Shown here: positions 45,540 to 64,000 of the stretch, one piece after another
Position numbering within the stretch: position 1 is the first letter of the stretch
How the letters are laid out: every line of letters begins with the position of its first letter
NCBI GenBank assembly: GCA_029204225.1
Contig: CM055094.1
Coordinates: forward strand, 68,549,036-68,613,035
Direction: 5' to 3'
Source: Diphasiastrum complanatum
Taxonomy: Eukaryota > Streptophyta > Lycopodiopsida > Lycopodiales > Lycopodiaceae
DNA: 64,000 nucleotides
Position numbers and translations under genes: made by a program
Notes under the pieces: generated by a model
What the model was told of the DNA's origin: nothing
The model's input: the letters and a program-made list of their open reading frames with translations, nothing else
Database searches by the model: none

Positions 45540-47345
45540 CTTGTGCATTTACTAACAAGGAATAAGGCTACTGGTCAATAAGTGGATTTATAGAACCAAG
45601 TTCAAATCAGTTGATTCTATTGATAAGCACAAGACAAGGTTGGTTGCAAAAGGGTATGCACAACATGAAGAAATTGACTATGAGAAAATTATCGCACCAG
45701 TTGCAAAGTTAACTAATATGAGAATGGTATTTCATTGCAATTCAGTTTGGTTGGGGATCCAACAAATGGATGTTAAGGGTGCATTTTTAATAGGAAGAAG
45801 TCTATATGGAGCACTCAAATGATAGGAAGACATGGTTTGCAGGTTAGACAATGTCTTATATGGACTCAAAAATGCGACCAGAGCATGGTAGATGAGGATT
45901 GATACATACTTTGAGGAGCTTGGTTTTCAGAGTAATAGTGAGGATCACACATTTTATGTTATGGTAAAAGATGACTAGATTATTATTGTAGTGATGTATG
46001 TTGATGGTGTTATTATCACAAGTTCTAATTATGTTTTGATTTGAAATATTAAAAAAGAATTATCATCAAAGTTTGACATGAAAGATCTTGTGTCACTACA
46101 ATACTTTCTCATGATCGAGGTATGGAGAGTAGGACAGGGTCTATTCATTTCTCAATCTAAGTATGATCTTCTAAAAAAATTTGAGATGTCAGAATGCAAA
46201 CCGATTTCAACTCATGATTGTGGATGCGAGCTTACAAAAACCAAGGAAAAATCCCATTTAGTCAATGATGAAAAAAATAGTAAAAATCTTATTCTAATTG
46301 ATTTTCAGTTTCAATGGTGATGTTGCAACGGATCACACTTTGCTGCCCATCAGAAAAGCTTTCAAAAATTCATTCTTTGCAACAAGAGGGTTTACTTAAG
46401 AGTCTGGCAATGAGCAAGAGATTCGAATTGAATGCCCCATTGAATCCTTACAACCAAGATACATTTTACTACACTGATTAATATCCATTTCTTGACCAAG
46501 TCTAGCATAATGCTTCCCCATAAAAAGAGGCTAGAGCTATGCTGCACAACACTATTTTTAAGCTTGTTGTTTTCAGATTTTTCATTGAGTTGTGATGTTT
46601 GTTTGGCAAAATATTTGCTCGTCTTTATTTGAGTCACATGTCAAATCTCCTAAATTGTAGGAGTTATCTCCTAGATTGTAGGAATCTAGAAGGTCAACAC
46701 TAACCATCAATGGTGATGTGGCACATTAGATAGATCTTATCCAAAGTGGATATGGATGAGTAAAATGAGCTATCCCACAAATATGATTCTCTCTCTAACT
46801 CGAGGAGAGCCTTTTTCTCATGTAATTAATTTCCATTGTACTTTCCCAAATCAAGATGTAGATGAAACATTATGTTGACAAGTTGTTGGAAGTTCGACCT
46901 ATCTAACAACTACACGACCAAATATTGCTTATGCTATAAATATGGTTTGTCGGATTATAGCTAAACCAAAGCAGGTTCATTGGAAAGCAGCAAAGCATAT
47001 ACTCAAGTATATTAAAGGCACTTTACGATTTGCTATCTCCTATGGAAGTCAAGATGTTTTGCAATTAAGTACATGGGCTGGAGATGCAAAAGATGGAAGA
47101 TCTACACCGAGCTACTACAAGTACAACATGTGAGGCAATTTGGTTATGAAGAATTCTACATGATTTTCATATGGAACTGGAGACATCTGTAGTACTTCAT
47201 GTGATAACCAACGTTGCATCAAGTTGGCAAAAAATCCGATTTTTCACAACAAAACAAAGCATATTGAAGTACAACATTTCATCATAGCGAAACGTTAGTC
47301 TTGAAGGTGAAATTCAATGGAAGAGCAAGTTGGTAGAAAGAACTT
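45540..47345 (+). pseudogene. Ty1/copia RT/RNase H remnant, plus strand
   Basis: RT begins at about 45580 (TRLVAKGYAQHEEIDYEKI; QQMDVKGAFL), continues through LYGLKNATRAW, VVMYVDGVIITS (active-site box altered from YVDD to YVDG) and MKDLVSLQYFLMIEV. From about 46300 to 46850 unrelated sequence interrupts the frame, after which RT/RNase H pieces resume (KQVHWKAAKHILKYIKGTLR; CEAIWL; TKQSILKYN-like at 47260). Several stops. No LTR recognised on either side. Confidence 0.7.
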
Positions 47346-48580
47346 TAAGATATTTAGAAAACTTCTAGGAGAAATAGATAACAAAGTACATCAAGAGAGT
47401 GTTATGAATTGATGTATATTTTGTTAACCTTAAAATACAAAGCCATGCTTGCATGCTATTTTTGGGGCCTACACTTTATACAAAATCCTTAGATTAGCGA
47501 ATTTATATGCATGTAGTAGGGCTATAATTAGGCTCATATTCTACCCTTAGAAATTAGTCAAAGCTTCACCTAATATACATACTAACTTTAGGGCAATTGT
47601 TGTTAGTGCTTTAGCTTTGCCTTTCACTTAAGATAGATCTAGGAATATTATATGAAAACCAGCCCCCACCTCAATATGGTATGTAGCGAGTTTCAGCTCT
47701 AGATATATTGTTTTGCTTTATCAATTCTTGATTGTATGTGTGAGTATTAATATCATTAGTAAATTTCAATAATTTGCAATGTGCTAAGTGCACAGCTTAG
47801 TTTCGTCCTAAAAACCATTGCGTCCTTATTGATTTTTCTCAATCTTGAAATGCTTGGGGCACCCAAAACACTCCAGCTTTTGACAAACCACTTCACATTG
47901 TCTTTCACGACATTATTTTGGCATTGTTTAAGCTGTACAGCACTTAGTTTGGTCACAGAAATATGGATGAGTCTGTCAAAGTTTCATACCTCAAAAACTG
48001 GGAGTTTTTGTAACCTTTTTTATATTTGGCCAAATTTTACATCACTTGATCCTACACGTCTTCTCCTTGCCACTAAAATCAATTTTTTGTTCTCTAGAAT
48101 GGCTACACTGCTCCTACAATCCACAAATTGTTGAGAAATATCCCTTCTTGAATTTAGCCGCTTCTAGCCACACTAAAGAGGGACTATACCACCTCTACAA
48201 AAAGTTTGCACTGTGCTCAACACTGCTCTTATACCATAATGAAGGTTGCTAATCACCAATCACACCTACAGCCACAAATGCATAGCAATGAGAAGACCAC
48301 ACAAGCATTCATAGAATCTCTTTGCAGCTTATTTGTGTTTCACAATTTATCAATGCATACTTCACTCATTTTCATTGGAACTATATTATATTGTACAGCA
48401 AACATCCAAAAAATTTTCTAAAAGAGATCACGCTGGAGCATGAGAGTGGGGGTCTTGACAAGGTCAAAGCCCCCACTTTTGTGCTTTTGTCAGAAGTGAG
48501 ACATTGATCAGCCCTCCCACTCTGTAGCTCCAGGATGATCTTTTTAATAATATATCATGTAAATGATTGAAATCAAAACA
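47346..48580. other. Spacer downstream of the STR6-like gene
   Basis: No gene recognised. It contains a possible minus-strand copia primer site (TGGTATAAGAGC, 48225-48236) and, at 48430-48535, a short imperfect inverted repeat with arms TGGAGC...GAGTGGGG and CCTCCCACTC...GCTCCA. Either could mark an eroded element. Confidence 0.4.
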
Positions 48581-48586
48581 ATGACA

Positions 48587-58409
<9,823 letters not shown>

Positions 58410-58449
58410 CGCTAAAACCTCTGCTCTGTTATGCAGAAAACAGATCACG

Positions 58450-58965
58450 GAAGGAATGCCCTTAGCTACATCTGGGCTGGCCTTCCGATTTAAGGGCTGC
58501 CTTTTTCTCTTTCAAAAAGGGGGCCATGTTTGTTAATGAATAATTTTTACATAACTATTGTTGGATTGGTCTAACTAAGTTAGATTATGAATAGCGAATA
58601 TGAATACCCGGACTCGAGGGAGATATATTTTTCATAGAGAATTAGTCATTATTGAGAGCTAGGGAGGATAGATGTTTCTAATAATTATGATTGCAAATGA
58701 TGGATTGAGGTGGCTGATAGGCAACCATGTCTACATGGCAATGACAGCCTCACACTAAAATGGTGGTGGTGTGCTCCAGAGCTACCAATTCATCTCCCTT
58801 GCAAGAAGCTCGGCGCAACACTGTTAAGCAAATCACAGTCGTCTATACTCTCATCCCCAAGTGACGTGCTTGTCGTGCTTGTGGTTTATTTTTTATTTTG
58901 GAGTTTTTTTTTTATTGTGATTTATATTGATTGTCGGGTTTTTGGACCATTGACACATATTAAGT
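58450..58965. other. Upstream region of the STR6-like gene
   Basis: No convincing TATA box or gene. The frame at 58710-58970 on the plus strand has a hydrophobic end but no family similarity that I recognise. Confidence 0.4.
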
Positions 58966-58969
58966 ATTA

Positions 58970-59094
58970 GGTAATGGCCATTGGGAGGGCCATTACCAGA
59001 AATAATCTGGGACCCGGCTGCGAGTGGCGGAGAGGCCACAAGCTACTCAAGGACCGAATTCTTTATGGTAATGGCCTAACCAATGGCCATTACC
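58970..59094. mobile_element. MITE-like element, 125 bp
   Basis: Perfect 15-bp terminal inverted repeats GGTAATGGCCATTGG (58970-58984) and CCAATGGCCATTACC (59080-59094). A second inverted pair lies just inside: GGCCATTACC (58988-58997) and GGTAATGGCC (59067-59076), so each end is itself a small palindrome. No coding capacity; the target duplication is not clear. Confidence 0.65.
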
Positions 59095-59129
59095 TTGCGT
59101 AATTGACATTCTCCTGATTTTTTTCACAA

Positions 59130-59132
<3 letters not shown>

Positions 59133-59209
<77 letters not shown>
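59133..59209. repeat. CT microsatellite
   Basis: Uninterrupted CT dinucleotide repeat of about 77 bases, ending in a short CA run. Confidence 0.95.
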
Positions 59210-59214
<5 letters not shown>

Positions 59215-59216
<2 letters not shown>

Positions 59217-60540
59217 TGGATGGTATCTAACTACATTTTGCGACTTTTTGAATACATACAATGTTGGGTGACTTTTTCATTTACCTTTTAGTCTCGCACC
59301 TAATATATGTATTTCGCATAACCCCTCCAAATTTCACATGATGTAATTTTGATGATCAAGATTGATCCGCAGTCATCCTATGAACAATAATTGTTGCTTT
59401 CTTCACAAGTTACCAAATGGATGTCTCCACTTAGCCTTATCTCATACGTAGAGCAAAGGCTATTGCGTATATAAGGGTGACATACTTCTTCACTCTCACC
59501 ACTCTCCTCCCTCTTCCTATCTTCCTTATCAAAGGAGACTTGATAGCTCAACGCCCATCTACATGCGCATTGGCAACAATTTGGCACTTATTTGATAAGT
59601 AGTTTCATGCTATATCCATTATGCACAATGAAGCTTTGTTATAAACATATCTACAATGAGTAAGTAGATGATGTCTTGCACAAAAATGCTTGTAGTTTCC
59701 AACATTGGAAACTATTCACCATAGAATAATGTTTTTCTTTGCAACGATAAAGGTCGTCTGCCTATTCGGCAGGAGTGCGATTGTCTGGCCACTGATTTCG
59801 GCCTCTACATTCAACAACTTACTGGCCACAGAACTGCAATTATTTTTCAACAGAAGTGTGATTATTTTCCAACCGGAATGTTGTCTCTGAAATGACTCCC
59901 CATCATGGAAGGGGGCATAGCTGCCTGATGGAAACGTAAGAAATGTGATCAAGAACATGCAAGATGAAAACGAAATATGATGAAAAAAGTTTCAGAGTGA
60001 AAGGAGACAGAAGACAAACACTATGGAGTTTTTCACAGGCAACATCTACAAAAATCACCAAAACCTTTTCTAGCTTATTCAAATTTCACGAAAATGACAA
60101 TGTATACAATGTGCATTGAGTAATTTTTAACAAGTAATAGATTATAGTACTAAGTTCTAACTTCTAATAGCTTACAACTTACAAGTAACAAGTTACAATA
60201 CTAAGCAGTAAGTACTAACTTCTAAATATTAACTCTTGAGTTACAACTTACAACTTACCGTAGTCTGTGAGTACAAATCCCATTCAACATTCAACATTGA
60301 TAATTGAAACATTCCACATTTGAACATTACCAAAATGTAAACTTGTTACTTGAGTCTTGAATCATATCTGTAGTTTTAACTCATCCATAAATGCCAAATG
60401 GTAATAACGCTGCTCAAGTTTATAATCTCAAAACTTTGAGGTTCAAATTCTAATTTCTATAAACTAACCATAATACTAAATATTAAATAGTAAATACAAA
60501 TGGGCCAGTCTCCTGAGTCCCCCTAAGGTAGACTAGTCAC
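59215..60540. other. Spacer downstream of the hAT transposase
   Basis: No gene recognised. From about 60120 to 60260 the sequence is made of variants of CTAACTTCTAA and ACAACTTACAA, resembling the subterminal repeat zones of hAT elements. AAGTTCTAACTTCTAA at 60152-60167 recurs as its reverse complement at 63079-63094. Confidence 0.45.
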
Positions 60541-60544
60541 TAAA

Positions 60545-62930
60545 GCCTAACGTAGCCCCCTCCTAGTCACCCGTGGAAGTTGTGACCTCGTACGTGCAGG
60601 CTCAGGAGCAGGATCCCCATCAATGCTATCAGCATCATCAGATGGATCACTCTCATCCTCTTAGGAATCCTCGATGTCGGCTTCATCTTCTGAGGTCTCT
60701 GAGTTGTCTTCGTCTTCTAGTGGCTCCTCGTCCTCGTGGGCTTGAGAACTGGAAGCCTCTCCCCCTGTCCTGCGACGTGCAACAGCCCGAGTGGTAGGTC
60801 CTACACGCAAAGATTGGCAAAGGGTTACAATTCACAATCACAAGTTTCAATTCTAATTTCTAAAGCTAGAACTTACTACTAAGAACATGGGATGGAGCTC
60901 AAAGTTTAAACTTCCAAGTGGCAAGGACCAACTTGCAAGGGCCCAAGCCTCAAGGCTCAAGGGCTAATTCAAATTTCAAAGCTTGAAATTCACCTGCAAA
61001 CTGCATGGCGTCATCATGGAGTAGTGCATACACGTCCTCCACCTCCTGTGACCTTGGTGGTAGATCTAGAACCTTCGTCACATCAATGTCATATGGATAT
61101 ACCTGCAGTATGTAGACAATAGAACAACACATTTAGAATGTGACTAAGGATTCAAATTTCAATGTTCAAACACAATTGCAACTATCAAATTATAATTTAC
61201 CTGCATAGGTTTCCTCTCCTCCTTCATCTTCTTCAGAAGCCACAGATTGGCGTGCACATACACCAACCTGTCTAATTGTGCAACACTGAGCTTGTTCCTC
61301 CTCTTCGTATGAATCAGAGAGAACAAACTCCAATTCCTCTCACATGACAATCACCCCTATACTTGTCCCACCATGAAACAAGGCGCAGTTGTCCTTCTCT
61401 GAGCTGCGCTCCTGGACACCCAAACTCAAGAGCCTCACGCCTGCACAGTGCACACGTGAGTTGTGACAATGCACATTGAAGATCATTCATGAGTGAGTGC
61501 CAAGTGTGACAATGTGGCCACTCACTTCATTGGGATTCAAGAAAGACAAAGGACTTGAAAAAATACAAATGTTAGAGAATTGTCATGACTTATACTTGAA
61601 GACATTGAGATCATCCCTGAGTGAATCCTGCATGACAGGATTAGGATAGATCCTCTCAATGTATGTGCGCCATCCTTGTCGGAGCTCTGCATCATGGAAC
61701 TAATCTTCATTCCTCCATAGAGGATGAAGAATGCAAGCCATAGTGTGTAGAGGCTGATGGAACCACTCCCACCTGGCTTCCCACTTTTCTCTTATTTCTT
61801 CAACCCTATAAAATTTGAAAATCATATATCATACATGTCACATGGTGCATACTTATTACTACATACTACATATTACATAAACACTCATCAATCATGATAA
61901 GAGATAATGCATAATACAAACCTCTCTACACTGAAGGCAGTGCAGGTGCGAATCTGCTCTCCCAGCCTGTCCATGAACTCATAGAGAAGGCCCAAAGTGC
62001 ATCCCTCTCTATCCGTAAGGCGCAGGACAGTGTGAAGAGGCTGCAACGCTATGATAATGGCCCGTGCATCATCCCAAAAAGGAGATGCTAGCATAATCCT
62101 CTCAAATCGTTCTGCCTTAGGCTCTCGTGAGTGCCTCCACTGACGCCAAGGCTGTAAGACCACCATCTTTCTCAAGCCATCATGCACCTTCACGAGGCGC
62201 TCCAAAACAATGAGAATAAAGTCAAACCTGGAATGGATCATAATTGCAAATCGTATTAGCTTCAACAAAGCAATTATCGGATAACAAGTTCTTAGGTTGA
62301 AACTGGAGTCTCGAAAGTAGTTAGTAGTTGCTAGTAAGCTATGTACTAGCTTCTAAGTAGTAAGAATCTAAGTGATGAAATTTGAATCAAATTTGATGAA
62401 TAGAAAAGTAGACCTAGTGAGGGCAGGCCTCAATATGTCGAGGCTAGAGTACTGCCTGAATATACTCAAGACCCTCGGTCTCTTGGTGACAAGAATCGGC
62501 CTACTAGTACCTCTACAATCCATGGCAACTTTGCTTTATCCTCAAACAAGAGGTCTAAGCAATGTGTAGCACAGGGTGACCAAAAGATTCAAGGGTACTT
62601 TTCATTTACGAGCTTCCCATGGCAACACAATTTGCCACATTGTCGGTGACAACATTGAACAAGTAGTGTAAGTAAAAAGTTTTCACTCATTTTTATTTCT
62701 CACTACACAACTGAAAGTCAAGAATCAATACCTGCACAACATTCTCTTTGTCGACCTCCACAATGGCCGCATCAATAAATCCAAACAATGCTTGGGCATC
62801 CAAGGTTAAGCCCGACATGTCGATGGATCTCAAGAACGTCGTGCCCAAGCAAGAAGAAACCAATATATTTACAATATGGCGCATCCGGGTATCAGTCCAA
62901 CCATATGATATGATGGAGCACCCATACCTA
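60545..62930 (-). pseudogene. hAT-family transposase (degenerate)
   Basis: Minus-strand pieces in the order of a plant hAT transposase. DUF659-like region at 62890-62730 (GTTFLRSIDMSGLTLDAQAL; VEVDKENVVQ); RNase H-like region at 62245-61920 (LRKMVVLQPWRQWRHS; SPFWDDARAIIIALQPLHTV; RLTDREGCTLGLLYEFMDRL); EIREKWEARWEWFHQPLHTM and GWRTYIERIYPNPVM at 61800-61610; dimerisation domain at 61345-61200 (CERNWSLFSLIHTKRRNKLS; LDRLVYVHANLWLL). Two spliced-looking exons follow (VYPYDIDVTKVLDLPPRSQE; an acidic tail to about 60570). Several GT/AG borders keep the frame, such as SVER joined to VEEIREKW at 61920/61805. Stops (RNED*FHD; one in the acidic tail), a disrupted segment before the dimerisation domain, and no clear BED zinc finger show it is inactive. 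hAT transposases cut and paste DNA with 8-bp target duplications; no ends were identified. Confidence 0.75.
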
Positions 62931-64000
62931 GCTCAAAAGATCTCATTGCCCACAAAATTCAGATTTCAGATGGCAATTGTCAATTGCATTAAAATTTAAC
63001 AATTTATGTAATTGGTCAATAAATATAACTATTTCAATCATTCTTAATTTTTAAAACATAAAAGTAAAGAGATAGAACTTAGAAGTTAGAACTTGGCACT
63101 CGCCACTTCAAACTTGGAATTTCAAGTTAGAACATAAATGACAATACATATTAGTATTAATTTAGTAATTACTAATTACTAATTACATTAAAGTAGGGTT
63201 TAGGAATCAGGATTTACATGGCCCATGATCTCCTGATAGGCTCTAGCTCCCTATCCACGGAGTCTTGCTCGGCAACCAATTGAGTTGTCCTCAACTGCTA
63301 CATGGATGGTCCCTCCTACTCTGAACCAATCCTAGATACATGTCTCATCATCTTCCTCCATGCAGGGGTCGCAACCAAGTAAGGGGAGGTTGCACATGTA
63401 GAAACACCTCCTAACAGATACATTGTCTATGTCCTTGTTACTTTCCTGGAAGGATGCCACGTACACAACTCTACCCCTAGATGTGTACCAATACGGCTCT
63501 GGGCATGAGAAGAGCCTCGTGACAATGGTGCCACCACATCACTTTGACTCTGAGTCTGACTCTGTGATGTGGAAGGGCCTGCTGGAACTGTTGCACATTG
63601 CCAATGGCCACAAATTATTAGTTACTATGTAGATTCTAGAATCTACGACAAATTACAGTGGAGATAGATGAATCGTGGTAGACTATAGTAGTCTGTAGAT
63701 TGTAGTAATGTCAAAGTACATACGATATGCAATGAATTATGATTGACAACACAATCATCAATGCAAATATTTTCTATTTAGCATCTAGCACCAACGTACA
63801 ATTGTCAATAACTCAGGTGAGAGGATAATGGATTTATAAGTTATAACTATTAACAGCTTCAGAATTCCGAATCATTGATTACAATTTACGATCACCAACT
63901 TGTGGGCGAATGATGACCCTTCGAGGTAGCCGTAGATGGAGCTACAGATATCATCAATGAGTCAGGTGCTCGCGCACAACCTGCGATCTCAAAACCACGT
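62931..64000. other. Upstream part of hAT region, unassigned
   Basis: Expected location of the transposase N-terminus, but no BED finger could be read. It includes GAACTTAGAAGTTAGAACTT-type subterminal-like repeats at 63070-63130 and TTACTAATTACTAATTAC at about 63165-63185. The right edge of the window cuts this region. Confidence 0.4.

Overview
This window looks like nuclear DNA of a land plant, probably a vascular plant with a large, retrotransposon-rich genome. Two intact host genes have many introns (introns up to 9.1 kb) and belong to families in their plant form: a secreted subtilisin-like protease, and a rhodanese/FSH-hydrolase fusion of the STR6 type. The rest is mostly decayed LTR retrotransposons, a hAT transposase, gene fragments and AT-rich spacer. 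I cannot name the species. Long TE-filled introns fit a fern or gymnosperm, but that is inference.

Layout. 0.5-13.9 kb is a rearranged cluster of Ty1/copia and Ty3/gypsy pieces: a copia LTR/RNase H remnant, the 5' end of a gypsy element (LTR, primer-binding site, 25-bp tandem array, gag), a copia piece, then the 3' end of a gypsy element on the opposite strand (late RT, RNase H, integrase, two more 25-bp arrays and an unrecognised decayed ORF), then another copia piece. The order and orientation of the pieces fit an inversion of about 7.35 kb between 4930 and 12282. 13.9-15.0 kb holds AT-rich hairpin-forming repeats and a 197-bp tandem duplication.

15.3-32.0 kb (minus strand) is the subtilase gene. 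Eleven exons join in phase to an uninterrupted 781-residue protein with signal peptide, I9 propeptide, S8 catalytic triad, PA insertion and Fn3-like C-terminus. Its 9.1-kb fifth intron contains two head-to-head copia elements (about 3 kb each), one carrying an in-place inverted integrase segment and the other split by a 639-bp solo LTR with a 5-bp target duplication.

32.1-48.5 kb has no intact host gene that I recognise: gene-free spacer, a copia gag with its primer-binding site, a decayed Ulp1-type cysteine protease, an unrecognised two-part ORF on the minus strand, and a copia pol remnant.

48.6-58.4 kb (minus strand) is the STR6-like gene. Nine exons join in phase to 702 residues: acylphosphatase-like N-terminal domain, rhodanese domain with an intact CTGGVR loop, Cys-rich zinc-ribbon segment and FSH-type serine hydrolase. 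Its 3.7-kb fifth intron contains a copia remnant with paired LTR ends and two clusters of palindromic decamers. 58.5-64 kb contains a 125-bp MITE-like element, a long CT microsatellite and a degenerate hAT transposase on the minus strand.

The two host genes share no obvious pathway. The main interest is structural: inversions, nested insertions, and an unclassified ORF plus 25-bp repeat system associated with the gypsy element. Splice sites and exon phases were checked by reading the sequence; no database search was possible.
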